A stretch of 64,000 bases of DNA from an uncultured Prevotellaceae bacterium (GCA_900321965.1 ONYA01000006.1:1-64000); one strand, 5' to 3'; positions 44,701 through 51,987 are shown, counted from the stretch's first letter. A program made the numbers and translations. The notes: generated by a model not told the origin, from the letters alone.

Positions 44701-44956
44701 CTCAAGCGAGGCTCACTACCAGCTGACGGTGACGGAGCCAGAACCTGAGCCAGAGCCCGAACCAGAACCGGATCCTGAACCAGACCCTGAGCCCGAGCCG
44801 GAACCAGAACCAGAGCCTGATCCCATTCCAGACAGTATAGGAAAGGTGACTATTGGCACCCAGGGTCAGCCCGTCTATAACATGATGGGACAACGCACCT
44901 ACAAGCTCCGCAAAGGACTGAACATCATCGGCGGCCGAAAGGTTTTTGTGAAATAA
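41780..44956 (+). CDS. PL11 rhamnogalacturonan lyase with acidic Pro/Glu linkers and type IX tail
   Basis: 1058 residues, larger than the roughly 600-residue PL11 core. Signal peptide, then a fibronectin-like strand set (WRLLGTDNENVTFDVVRDG) and the eight-bladed PL11 propeller to about residue 650. Its calcium sites are seen as DVDGDGEYELIVKWDSNG, DFNGDGKAEM and DVDGDGKDEIIWG, with GQADDHPGESFWGD nearby. A jelly-roll domain follows (about 675-875). Two Pro/Glu/Asp dipeptide-repeat linkers (residues about 876-900 and 985-1020) flank a Big_2-like domain (VEWSSEHPEVATVDNQGNV). The last 35 residues (VYNMMGQRTYKL, GLNIIGGRKVFVK) are a type IX-like signal. It cleaves the rhamnogalacturonan backbone of pectin outside the cell. 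Confidence 0.92.
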   Translation: MMKKVSLFLVAIAMGTVVSTMTAQVTPTAQMEQLGRGVVALPAQSGSGQFVSWRLLGTDNENVTFDVVRDGTVIARDLAGATSFVDRKGTATSQYQVVAKVNGNVQSTSAAVTPWAGVYTTLQLDQPTGGSYTPNDCSVGDVDGDGEYELIVKWDSNGKDNASSGVSDPCIIDCYEFDGTKRWRVNLGKNIRSGAHYTQFMVYDFNGDGKAEMMCKTAPGSVDGKSNYVTVAADDSNIKGANNTTSYVGSDGRVLKGPEYLTVFNGETGAAMHTIWYNPNRAGNYGQADDHPGESFWGDSKGNRGDRFLAAVAHLDGAVKKASGIFCRGYYRRAYVWAVDFDGQKLKHRWLHCSSSKTAYSVTDANFNTSNYTNTTSTSGGGSATLYQNGNHNISIADVDGDGKDEIIWGSAACDDNGKVLYGVGFGHGDAMHLADHLPDRPGLEVFDVHEEKGTYAWDLHDAKTGQVLLKGGPSGVDNGRGLAAQYDANFRGSYFGSAADVTTRKCTDGSAVSDYGPTVFNFRIYWDGDLQEECLGDISNHNNPFLEKWNGNGFSRMYIAGKNVYQHGTSVSINSTKGNPCLQADIFGDWREEMIFYDGSNPSVLNIFTTNIPTSYRVVTLMHDHVYRMGVAWQNVAYNQPPHLGYYLPDYAKKQEAEVVEDNDDDMTVFYKQDYESETDASSWISGANQGNAQSRLSLQTGDATYGKYIQFAPEGDNSRACYTSISSGDNITYVLDFDLALRPSNKEAHEFVVMAASGTPEVGYSNVWYTYSLKHNQQHALLTLANGGAGDTFYEVNFQSAETVQLASDVWNHVRLKVDGTSRKVDYVISAADKTVLGKGTFSLPEGTSSQMQGFYFRCGRYQASMKIDNIVISVPATVTPEPEPEPEPDPEPEPVVADPIDPELSFSVTTVAGVVGEAFTAPVLNNRYNIEVEWSSEHPEVATVDNQGNVTLVGAGQTTITASFTGDDNYTSSEAHYQLTVTEPEPEPEPEPEPDPEPDPEPEPEPEPEPDPIPDSIGKVTIGTQGQPVYNMMGQRTYKLRKGLNIIGGRKVFVK

Positions 44957-44968
44957 CGACGTTACCAG

Positions 44969-45001
44969 ACAGGAGTCACAACCAATGTGGCTCCTGTTTT
45001 A
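44969..45001 (+). terminator. Terminator after PL11 gene
   Basis: ACAGGAG at 44969-44975 with CACA pairs with TGTG and CTCCTGT at 44991-44997, followed by TTTTA. Confidence 0.85.
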
Positions 45002-45401
45002 TTCAATAAATATAGTTTACAAACCGCCTCTCAATACTCTCGCGCTATTTACCAATGCACAGATGGCGTCGAATAGCGAAGTTTTGACCGATTACGCAAT
45101 CATTTGGTACATAGAGACTTGTAAAAACACACCCAAAAAAGACCTCGGAAAATCACGGAAAAATGCCCGATTTTTGCCATTCTTCGCCCGATTTTCGTGC
45201 CGTAAGCCATAATTTTGCAACCGCCAAAGCTATGCTTTGCTTGCCGTAAACCATCAGTTTGCTACCGCCAAACCTCCATTTTCCTCCGCTTTCTTTACAA
45301 AACGCCCATTCTCTCCCCTACCCTTCTTCCAAATTGAAGAATCGCAGCGACGTTTTTTTAGGCAACTTTTCTTGACAAAAGCCTTGTCGTTCTGATAGCA
45401 A
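45002..45401. other. Gene-free stretch with imperfect direct repeat
   Basis: No credible gene. Two 31-nt copies, 45201-45231 and 45245-45275 (26 of 31 bases identical; period 44), share CGTAA-CCAT and TTTGC-ACCGCCAAA cores. The rest is pyrimidine-rich on the plus strand (45281-45330). Confidence 0.6.
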
Positions 45402-45668
45402 TCAGTTGATGCGCCTTGTACTTTGGGTCGAGCTTACCTCCTTGCCGTCAACCGTTAAAATACCCTTGAAGGCAATAGTCTCTCCCTTTCTGAGGGCAAC
45501 TTCCATCATGAGGGCAAAGTCAGTCGTTACAGGACGCTTGCCGTTCAGTATCTCGTTGAGCTGAGTATAGGGAATAGACAGTACTTCTGAGAATTTCTTC
45601 TGCGGAATACCTCTTGCCTCAAGCTCTTCCTTCAGGACATCTCCTGGGTGTGTGGTTATTCTGTTCAT
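45402..45668 (-). CDS. HigA-type HTH antitoxin
   Basis: 88 residues. THPGDVLKEELEARGIPQ is the HigA/VapI opening, and the helix-turn-helix continues through FSEVLSIPYTQLNEILNGKR. Such proteins bind their own operator and neutralise a toxin. There is no RelE/HigB-type toxin next to it; its partner gene is a PIN-domain protein whose stop it overlaps by 4 nt. It is the third cistron of a three-gene unit. Confidence 0.85.
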   Translation of the reverse strand: MNRITTHPGDVLKEELEARGIPQKKFSEVLSIPYTQLNEILNGKRPVTTDFALMMEVALRKGETIAFKGILTVDGKEVSSTQSTRRIN

Positions 45669-46081
45669 ATCATTTCTTCATAAAACTCGGATAGCTTCTT
45701 CACTTCAACATGAGGAAATGGTATTGAGCGTAGTACATTGAAATGTTTGTCGTCGCTGACAATATAATCTGCGTTAGCTACAATAGCACAATCAACAAAT
45801 TTGTTGTCATCCGCATCTTCGGTAATAAGGCCGAAACGGTACTGAGCATCTATCCGTTTTACGTTATTTGCACGAAGGATGATTTCAATAGCTAATTGCG
45901 CAATGGATGGAGACATATGAGAAGCGATAATCTCTTCATATTCTTCCAATATTTCGGTTGAGACACACAGAGTATATTTACCCATAACAAAAGCTTCCCA
46001 CACACAATAGTAGGGGCTGAATCTTGAAAGAGACTGTAACAAACAGTTAGTGTCTAATACGATATATCTGTTTGTCATCAC
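45665..46081 (-). CDS. PIN-domain ribonuclease toxin (PIN_3 type)
   Basis: 138 residues. The acidic PIN residues are visible: Asp in IVLDTNCLLQSL, Glu in STEILEEYEEI, and Asp in EDADDNKFVDCAIV and ADYIVSDDKHF. PIN toxins cut RNA in a metal-dependent manner. The gene is sandwiched, with 4-nt overlaps at both ends, between a 74-residue partner and a HigA-type protein, so either could be the antidote. Confidence 0.87.
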   Translation of the reverse strand: MMTNRYIVLDTNCLLQSLSRFSPYYCVWEAFVMGKYTLCVSTEILEEYEEIIASHMSPSIAQLAIEIILRANNVKRIDAQYRFGLITEDADDNKFVDCAIVANADYIVSDDKHFNVLRSIPFPHVEVKKLSEFYEEMI

Positions 46082-46302
46082 GCATTTTTATATGGGGTAC
46101 GCATGTGTTCTTTACCCCACTCTTCTATTACTTTTTCATTGATGATGCCAGCATCCCAAAGTTTGTCTATTTCCCTTTGCAGACGCCTGTTGAGAAACTG
46201 AACAATAACTTCTTTCAGTTCTACAATATCCTCCTCCTTGTCAACACAAGAGAGCAGGTTTATAAGTTCATATTGGGCAGGATTAAATCGTAATTGCTGC
46301 AT
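46078..46302 (-). CDS. Small putative antitoxin of the PIN toxin
   Basis: 74 residues from the ATG at 46302; the longer frame upstream crosses the promoter. It is highly charged and helical: FNPAQYELINLLSCVDKEED, a Leu-rich centre and DKLWDAGIINEKVIEEWGKEHMRTPY at the end (given here in parts). I recall similar small proteins paired with PIN genes in Bacteroidetes but can assign no Pfam name. First cistron; its promoter is the cassette at 46322-46353. It most likely binds the PIN toxin. Confidence 0.7.
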   Translation of the reverse strand: MQQLRFNPAQYELINLLSCVDKEEDIVELKEVIVQFLNRRLQREIDKLWDAGIINEKVIEEWGKEHMRTPYKNA

Positions 46303-46320
46303 ACTATCTTCGTTTTGTGT

Positions 46321-46400
46321 GCAAAGATAAACATTCTTTTTTAAGCTTCCAAATTTAGTGAGGATTATTTCATGAAAATGTGGAAGCCGCTCGGGCCTCC
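46321..46400 (-). promoter_or_regulatory. Promoter cassette, copy 1
   Basis: Minus-strand TTTG (46350-46353), 20-nt spacer, TATCTTTG (46322-46329), leading to the 74-residue gene. The same sequence recurs at 47276 and 48521. Upstream it continues into an AATGTGGA...TCCACATT hairpin (46376-46404) that probably ends the next upstream gene. Confidence 0.75.
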
Positions 46401-46439
46401 ACATTGTTCGGGGAAAGAATCAGAAGATTGAAGACAAGC

Positions 46440-47084
46440 CTAAAAGCTCTCATTGATGTTTGTAAAAGATTTCACACCCTTTATAACATCTTGCACAGCA
46501 TTGTACTCTGCTTGATATGTTGCTTTTTCGTCTTCTATCAGTTTTAGTTGTTCCTCTCTTTTACTCCCCTTGCTGGGCATCTCTTTTGTTAGGCTATTTA
46601 TTCGTTGCCAATGAATCATATTTGAAGGACCATCATTTTTCCCTTCTCCGGGGATTCGACGGCGCTCAGTAAAGAAATTGCTTAAAGTATAACGGTATTT
46701 CTCTTTGCGAATTTCTACCACCAGATCAAAAGAAACTTCACTATGAGCCCTCTCTATAGTAGCAACATTACCAAACGAAAAGTATTCTTTTCCAACAGGA
46801 AGTTTTACATGACATGCCAGTTTTGTAACGCCTTCTAATTCTATTTTGCAGTCTGCCTTGTATCGTTTACCTATATCATATAGAAATTCCTTTGCCAACC
46901 CCATTATCGTATCAGCAGAAAATTCACATGGAATAATCTCAGAGAAGATAATTTCTCCATCATCATTTTGCGGAAATAAACATTCTCCCATCGGACCATT
47001 TGTATCAAATGCCCTCCAATTGAGATTCTGCGAATTGCCATCAAGTGCAATAAACAATAATAATAAAATAAATAATTTCTTCAT
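46440..47084 (-). CDS. Exported protein, DUF4468-like
   Basis: 214 residues from the ATG at 47084 (a second ATG lies two codons earlier). Signal peptide KKLFILLLLFIALDGNSQ. The mature region has the strand pattern of Bacteroidetes DUF4468 proteins: IIFSEIIPCEFSADTIMG near the start and VSFDLVVEIRKEKYRYTLSNF later. The C-terminus is helical and Lys/Glu-rich. No function is known. It is preceded by a 190-nt leader from promoter cassette copy 2, and followed by a hairpin at 46376-46404. Family assignment is tentative. Confidence 0.68.
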   Translation of the reverse strand: MKKLFILLLLFIALDGNSQNLNWRAFDTNGPMGECLFPQNDDGEIIFSEIIPCEFSADTIMGLAKEFLYDIGKRYKADCKIELEGVTKLACHVKLPVGKEYFSFGNVATIERAHSEVSFDLVVEIRKEKYRYTLSNFFTERRRIPGEGKNDGPSNMIHWQRINSLTKEMPSKGSKREEQLKLIEDEKATYQAEYNAVQDVIKGVKSFTNINESF

Positions 47085-47275
47085 AATCAATAAAAAGCGT
47101 AACCATTCGATGCATGGAACAGAAGCGCTATTCTGTAAGTTTGTAATTTGGTTAAATAGTCTCTTTGACCTCGCAAGGCTGAGCCTCAGCTGACGGGTCG
47201 GTTAGCGTTACATTCGTTCTGTTTTTACTTCATTGGCCATTTCGATTAAAAGGGTTTGACAATTGAATTTCGTTG

Positions 47276-47320
47276 GCAAAGATAAACAATCTTTTTTAAG
47301 TTTACAAATTTAATGAAGAT
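47276..47320 (-). promoter_or_regulatory. Promoter cassette, copy 2
   Basis: Minus-strand TTTG (47305-47308), 20-nt spacer, TATCTTTG (47277-47284). It is nearly identical to copies 1 and 3 across about 40 nt. The transcript would start near 47273, 190 nt before the DUF4468-like gene. The leader contains a possible 10-codon frame and a 21-nt sequence (47140-47160) repeated at 47879-47899. Confidence 0.7.
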
Positions 47321-47333
47321 TATGTCTATAAAG

Positions 47334-47864
47334 TTATTTCGTGGAATCTGTTGTGGATTTGATTTTGCACAGTTTCTTTCCGAGGGTCTTACCAGTCTTC
47401 AGTAAACCATTCATAAACATTTCACGAAAATCATCCCCATTTCCACCATTAGAATTAATGTCGAATGTTGATATTAAAGTGTCGGAAGGCTTATGAACTA
47501 ACTTTACCATCACATTATGTTCTCCGTCGGGGTCTGTATCGGTGAACATAAGCTTTACTTCAATGTCACAGGAATCGTTCTTTTCTACAATCTTCATTCC
47601 CATTTTGTCTAATTCCTCATTTGCAGAATCAATGATGATACTTTCAACTGAATTGCAGAACCTGCTGAAGTCCATATTCAGTTTCATCTCTACATACTCC
47701 TTTATTTTCACCTTTTTTACTTTCATGGCAGAATAGTCAGAGCTCATATTGACAGATGAAACATTTCTCATCAACTCATACTCTTTAGGTGTGTTACTTT
47801 GAGCAGTTATTGTCATCGTTAAGGTGCATAGTGCAATAATTGTAATAATTGTATTGAATTTCAT
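47334..47864 (-). CDS. Exported protein of unknown family
   Basis: 176 residues from the ATG at 47864, chosen because it gives a clean signal peptide (MKFNTIITIIALCTLTMTITA, cleavage near QSNT); a start 14 codons earlier would bury it. The mature protein is charged, with alternating strands (VKIKEYVEMKLNMDFSRF, CDIEVKLMFTDTDPDG, VMVKLVHKPSDTLISTFDIN) and a Gly-rich loop before a final amphipathic helix. No family recognised. It belongs to the accessory island of small genes. Confidence 0.65.
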   Translation of the reverse strand: MKFNTIITIIALCTLTMTITAQSNTPKEYELMRNVSSVNMSSDYSAMKVKKVKIKEYVEMKLNMDFSRFCNSVESIIIDSANEELDKMGMKIVEKNDSCDIEVKLMFTDTDPDGEHNVMVKLVHKPSDTLISTFDINSNGGNGDDFREMFMNGLLKTGKTLGKKLCKIKSTTDSTK

Positions 47865-47914
47865 GATGAATAAATAAATTTGTAATTTGGTTAAATAGTT
47901 TGACATAATGATTA

Positions 47915-48193
47915 TTATGCGTCATTATTTGTTTCATGAGCATAATTTTGGAAGTTTCCAAGAATCTGCTCAATGTGTATTACTTCGGGGCAGGAGTCCC
48001 ATGTGACACCTCCGCCCATCAGATACCAGTTGTCGCGTTCCTTTGTAGGAACACGTTTCAGTGATGGGAATGCAGAAATAGGCATCAAGATAGAACGTCC
48101 ATCTTGAAGATCTACCTGAAACTTTCCTCTTTTGGGAAATGACAGCCGCTTAATTTTTGGCTTCACATTCCAATATCCTTCTGTCTTGTACAT
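47915..48193 (-). CDS. DUF2442 domain protein
   Basis: 92 residues. FQVDLQDGRSILMPISAFPSL and the later VTWDSCPEVIHIEQIL match DUF2442. These proteins are frequently encoded next to DUF4160 proteins, as here 12 nt upstream, and the pair has been proposed as a toxin-antitoxin-like module. No biochemical role is established. The Trp/Asp-containing end is typical. Confidence 0.82.
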   Translation of the reverse strand: MYKTEGYWNVKPKIKRLSFPKRGKFQVDLQDGRSILMPISAFPSLKRVPTKERDNWYLMGGGVTWDSCPEVIHIEQILGNFQNYAHETNNDA

Positions 48194-48205
48194 TTTTCTA
48201 TCCTC

Positions 48206-48502
48206 CTATTTTGTTTTCTTTACTTTAATTATTCTAACGGTCTTGCCTTTTTTGAAGAGTGACCATTGACAAAGAAGCCTGTCTTGATACTTCTTGGCGA
48301 TTTCTAAGACTTCTTTCGCTTGAGCATCTGTCAAATCACCTTTTTTATCTATTTCTACTATCGGTTCCAGCCATATTTTACATAAATGTTCCGTGTTTCT
48401 CTTACCAACGTGAACGTGTGCACGATTCTCGTTGTAGTCAGTGTTCCAGAACAAATAGTTCCAAATTACTTTTGCTGTAATATAAAGTAGTATTTTTGGC
48501 AT
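48206..48502 (-). CDS. DUF4160 domain protein
   Basis: 98 residues. The start MPKILLY and the histidine motif NRAHVHVGKRN match DUF4160 (usually HxxPHVHV), and the end is strongly basic (KKGKTVRIIKVKKTK). The aromatic cluster NYLFWNTDYNEN is an extra. It is the first gene of the DUF4160-DUF2442 pair, driven by promoter cassette copy 3. The first conserved His-x-x-Pro is replaced by Asn-Arg-Ala, so divergence from the standard family is noticeable. Confidence 0.75.
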   Translation of the reverse strand: MPKILLYITAKVIWNYLFWNTDYNENRAHVHVGKRNTEHLCKIWLEPIVEIDKKGDLTDAQAKEVLEIAKKYQDRLLCQWSLFKKGKTVRIIKVKKTK

Positions 48503-48520
48503 CTCGTTGTTTATTCGTTG

Positions 48521-48597
48521 GCAAAGATAAACATTCTTTTTTTAGTTTACAAATTTCTTGAGGTTTTTTTATAGAAATGTGGAAGCCGCCCAGGCCA
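48521..48597 (-). promoter_or_regulatory. Promoter cassette, copy 3
   Basis: Minus-strand TTTG (48550-48553), 20-nt spacer, TATCTTTG (48522-48529), 20 nt from the DUF4160 start. It shares about 75 nt with copy 1, including the AATGTGGAAGCCGC block, but the downstream arm of that block's hairpin is degraded here. Confidence 0.75.
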
Positions 48598-48721
48598 GTA
48601 GATAGCCTGACAGGCGCGGATAATGGTGTATTGTTTTTGTTTCTTATTCTTTTAAATTGGTTGCAAAGACGTTGGTCAAATCTGAAAAAGGTGGAAAGTA
48701 ACATTTATTAAACGAAATTAT

Positions 48722-48753
48722 TTTGGTTATTCGGCGAAAAGTTCCTAACTTTG
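48722..48753 (+). promoter_or_regulatory. Promoter of sugar isomerase gene
   Basis: TTTG at 48722-48725, 20-nt spacer, TAACTTTG at 48746-48753; leader about 40 nt. Confidence 0.78.
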
Positions 48754-48795
48754 TCGGTTGAAAAACCTTTTATTACGATCTAAACAAATAAACAA

Positions 48796-50292
48796 ATGAA
48801 CAATGTACCTGTAATTAAGATTGGTATCGTGGCCGTAAGCCGCGACTGTTTCCCCGAGTCATTGGCCGTTAACCGCCGTAAGGCCGTTATCGCTGAGTAT
48901 GAGAAGAAGTTTGGCAAGGAGGGTATCTATGAGTGCCCCATCTGCATCGTTGAGAGCGAGATTCACGCTCAGCAGGCTCTTGAGGATGTGAAGAAGGCTG
49001 GCTGTAACGCTCTGTGCGTCTACCTCGGCAACTTCGGTCCCGAGATTTCTGAGACGATGATTGCTGACTGGTTCCAGGGACCGACGATGTTCTGCGCTGC
49101 TGCCGAGGAGACTCAGAACGACCTGATCGACGGTCGTGGCGACGCTTACTGCGGTATGCTGAATGCCAGCCAGGCTCTCTCTCTGCGCAAGACCCGCGCT
49201 TACATCCCCGAGGAGCCCGTCGGCGACGCTGCCCAGTGCGCTGAGATGATTCACGAGTTCCTGCCCATCGCCCGCGCTATCGTCGGTCTGCAGAACCTGA
49301 AGATCATCAGCTTCGGTCCCCGTCCCAACAACTTCCTGGCTTGTAACGCTCCTATCCGCGCCCTGTATGACCTCGACGTGGAGATTGAGGAGAACTCAGA
49401 GCTCGACCTGCTCGAGGCCTTCCAGAAGCATCAGGGCGATCCTCGCATCGACGACGTGGTGAAGGATATGGCTGCTGAGCTGGGCACTGGCAACAAGATT
49501 CCCAGTGTGCTGCCGAAGCTGGCTCAGTATGAGCTGACGCTGACCGACTGGATTGAGGCTCACAAGGGCTCACGCCAGTTCGTGGCTATGGCCAACAAGT
49601 GCTGGCCTGCCTTCCAGACCATGTTCGGCTTCGTTCCCTGCTACGTGAACAGCCGTCTGACGGGTCGTGGCATCCCCGTGGCTTGCGAGGTCGATATCTA
49701 CGGCGCACTGTCAGAGTACATCGGCACCTGCATCAGTCAGGATGCTGTGACGCTGCTCGACATCAACAACACCGTGCCTCAGGATATGTACGAGGAGAGC
49801 ATCAAGGGCAAGCAGTTCGCCTGCGACACCTATACCGAGAAGGAAATCTTCATGGGCTTCCACTGCGGTAACACCGCCAGCTCTAAGGTCTGCAACTGCC
49901 AGATGTGCTTCCAGCGTATTATGGCTCGCGCCCTGCCTGTAGAGGTGACCAACGGTACCCTGGAGGGCGACATCCAGCCGGGTCTGGCTACTATCTATCG
50001 TCTGCAGTCGACGGCCGACACCAAGCTCCGCGCCTACATCGCTCAGGGCGAGGTTATTCCTGTAGCTACCCGTTCGTTCGGTTCTATCGGTATCTTCGGC
50101 ATCAAGAACATGAGCCGCTTCTACCGTCACGTACTTATCGAGAAGCACTACCCGCACCACTGCGCCGTCATGTTCGGCCACCAGGGCAAGTACCTGTGGG
50201 AGGTTCTGAAGTACATGGGCATTCCCGTGGACGAGATCGACTACAACTTCCCGAAGGGCAACTACTACCCCACCGAGAATCCGTTTGCATAA
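48796..50292 (+). CDS. L-fucose/L-arabinose isomerase family protein
   Basis: 498 residues. The Rossmann-like N-terminal half (IKIGIVAVSRDCFPESLA, GCNALCVYLGNFGPE) and C-terminal half (CEVDIYGALSEYIG, MGFHCGNTASSKVC, RSFGSIGIFGIKNMSRFYRH) follow the fucose/arabinose isomerase superfamily, in which Glu and Asp from the EVD segment and a His bind the metal. It interconverts an aldose and a ketose; fucose, arabinose or another pectin or hemicellulose sugar is plausible given the neighbours. Codons are far more uniform than in adjacent genes (AAG, CTG, CGC/CGT, GCT), a sign of high expression. It is a single gene with its own promoter and strong terminator. Confidence 0.83.
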   Translation: MNNVPVIKIGIVAVSRDCFPESLAVNRRKAVIAEYEKKFGKEGIYECPICIVESEIHAQQALEDVKKAGCNALCVYLGNFGPEISETMIADWFQGPTMFCAAAEETQNDLIDGRGDAYCGMLNASQALSLRKTRAYIPEEPVGDAAQCAEMIHEFLPIARAIVGLQNLKIISFGPRPNNFLACNAPIRALYDLDVEIEENSELDLLEAFQKHQGDPRIDDVVKDMAAELGTGNKIPSVLPKLAQYELTLTDWIEAHKGSRQFVAMANKCWPAFQTMFGFVPCYVNSRLTGRGIPVACEVDIYGALSEYIGTCISQDAVTLLDINNTVPQDMYEESIKGKQFACDTYTEKEIFMGFHCGNTASSKVCNCQMCFQRIMARALPVEVTNGTLEGDIQPGLATIYRLQSTADTKLRAYIAQGEVIPVATRSFGSIGIFGIKNMSRFYRHVLIEKHYPHHCAVMFGHQGKYLWEVLKYMGIPVDEIDYNFPKGNYYPTENPFA

Positions 50293-50307
50293 CGAACATT
50301 AATAAAG

Positions 50308-50334
50308 AAACCCCGGTTCGTCCGGGGTTTTTTC
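50308..50334 (+). terminator. Terminator after isomerase gene
   Basis: AACCCCGG, TTCG loop region, CCGGGGTT followed by TTTT. It also faces the end of the convergent GH43 gene. Confidence 0.92.
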
Positions 50335-50342
50335 ATGTCCTT

Positions 50343-51920
50343 TTATCGTAGGATGCGGTAGCGGAAATAGTCGAAGTGAACTGTTCCGCCTTTCGTTGAT
50401 GCCGCCTGATAGCTGTAGAGACCTATGCGTGAGCCTTTCCAGTTGCCCATACGCAGGGCGAAAGGCTGTCCAGCCGTCTGGAAGTGCTTGCCGTCGGTGC
50501 TGACGGCAAACTGATGGCTGTTCTTGTCGCTGTCGATGCTGACGCGCAGGTAGACGGTCTTCTGGCTGAAATTACCGAGCAGGGTGCGCTTGCCGTCGTG
50601 CTCGATATAGAACTGCGTGCGACCCTTCTGACGGCACACGCCTACGCCCCAGAACTGCTTACCCGTGCAGAGCAGGCCGGCGTAGTCGCCGTCTTTCAGT
50701 CGCGAGCAGTCCATACGGGTGGTGGCTTCGCTTTCGTAGCCGACGGTCTTTTGCGTTACCATATTACGGCTCTCTTTCAAGGTCGGGGCTGGCAGGATGT
50801 GGAAGGTGAGCCATCCCCGTCGCTCGTTGAGGCTCCAGTTAGCGTCGACAGGATTGTGATTCCATTGCCATTGTAGTTTGAGAGCACGCTGCTGCTGGCC
50901 TGCCCAGTAGAGGGTGTCGGCGTTGAAATCGTCGAAGAAGGAGCCGTGGCCGTTCAACGACCGATGAGAAGTCCGAGGACTCGTCCAGACGGCTACGGGC
51001 TCGCCGATACCGTTGCCGTCGATGTCGACACCTATCAGCGGCCAGTCGTCTTGCCAGCGGGCTGGTTGTAGGTGGACGATGCGCCCGGCGGGGTGTGTCT
51101 CCTGGAAATGGAAGAACCACCACGTGCTGTCAGCCGCCTCGACGAGGGCACCCTGATGTGGGCCGTTGATGCGCGTGGAACCCTGTTCCAAGACCACCCG
51201 CTTCTCGTAAGGCCCGTAGATGTTGCGTGCCCGGAGCACCGTCTGCCACCCCTGCCCTACCCCACCTTCAGGAATGATTAGGTAGTAATAGCCATTGCGT
51301 TTCAGGAATTTCGTTCCTTCGGCCACAGGTCCGGTATAGACTGTGACGCCGTCGTCGAGCAGCTGGCGTCCGTCGGCCGACATACGATGGACGATGATGG
51401 GACCAGCGCCATGCTGACTGCGTCCTAAGTAGGCCTGCCCGTCGTCGTCCCAGAAAGGACAGGGGTCTTCCCATTTCTTGACGCTCTTCACGCAATGCAG
51501 CTGACTCCACGGGCCACTGGCCTGACGGGCTGTCGACATAAAGAGCCCTTCGTCGGGCGTGCAGAAGAAGACGTAGAAGAGACCGTCGTGATAGCGTATG
51601 GCTGGTGCCCACGACCCACCGGCATAGTGGCGGTTCTCGTCCCAGCCGGGCAGACTGAAGCGGTCGTAAATCTGGCTAATGATGCGCCAGTTCACCATAT
51701 CGTGCGACTCCAGAACCTGCATTCCCAAGTAGTGGAAGTCGGAGGCTACCATATAATAGGTTTCTCCGACGCGGATGACGTCGGGGTCGCTGTAGTCGGC
51801 GTTCAGTACGGGGTTCTTATACGTGCCGTTAAGCTGGTCGCCCCACCCTATTGGCTGTTGTGCTGATAGGTTCGGTATGGCCAGCGAGGCGATGATGGCG
51901 GTTATGAATTTCTTAATCAT
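50343..51920 (-). CDS. GH43-family glycoside hydrolase
   Basis: 525 residues from the ATG at 51920, which gives a signal peptide (MIKKFITAIIASLAIPNLSAQ). The five-bladed GH43 propeller is shown by YSDPDVIRVGETYYMVASDF (general base Asp), WEDPCPFWDDDGQAYLG (pKa-setting Asp) and EGTKFLKRNGYYYL (acid Glu). The C-terminal 190 residues form the beta-sandwich seen in xylosidase-type GH43 enzymes (SRLKDGDYAGLLCTGKQFWG). The probable activity is beta-xylosidase or alpha-L-arabinofuranosidase. It is divergently transcribed from the GH28 gene, sharing a 67-nt intergenic region. Confidence 0.9.
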   Translation of the reverse strand: MIKKFITAIIASLAIPNLSAQQPIGWGDQLNGTYKNPVLNADYSDPDVIRVGETYYMVASDFHYLGMQVLESHDMVNWRIISQIYDRFSLPGWDENRHYAGGSWAPAIRYHDGLFYVFFCTPDEGLFMSTARQASGPWSQLHCVKSVKKWEDPCPFWDDDGQAYLGRSQHGAGPIIVHRMSADGRQLLDDGVTVYTGPVAEGTKFLKRNGYYYLIIPEGGVGQGWQTVLRARNIYGPYEKRVVLEQGSTRINGPHQGALVEAADSTWWFFHFQETHPAGRIVHLQPARWQDDWPLIGVDIDGNGIGEPVAVWTSPRTSHRSLNGHGSFFDDFNADTLYWAGQQQRALKLQWQWNHNPVDANWSLNERRGWLTFHILPAPTLKESRNMVTQKTVGYESEATTRMDCSRLKDGDYAGLLCTGKQFWGVGVCRQKGRTQFYIEHDGKRTLLGNFSQKTVYLRVSIDSDKNSHQFAVSTDGKHFQTAGQPFALRMGNWKGSRIGLYSYQAASTKGGTVHFDYFRYRILR

Positions 51921-51924
51921 GCAG

Positions 51925-51983
51925 CAAAAATACGTAATTTTTCCGAAAGAACATAGAAAATTCGCGAAAAAAGTGTATATTTG
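51925..51983. promoter_or_regulatory. Back-to-back promoters for GH43 and GH28 genes
   Basis: Minus-strand box TATTTTTG (51925-51932) ends 4 nt from the GH43 ATG; plus-strand box TATATTTG (51976-51983) ends 4 nt from the GH28 ATG. Both transcripts would start at or next to the start codon. Confidence 0.6.
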
Positions 51984-51987
51984 CGGC

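Noticed and set aside
47085..47270. Ten-codon leader peptide before the DUF4468-like gene
   Set aside because: Too short to support by sequence alone; no regulatory codon run or paired hairpin was evident.
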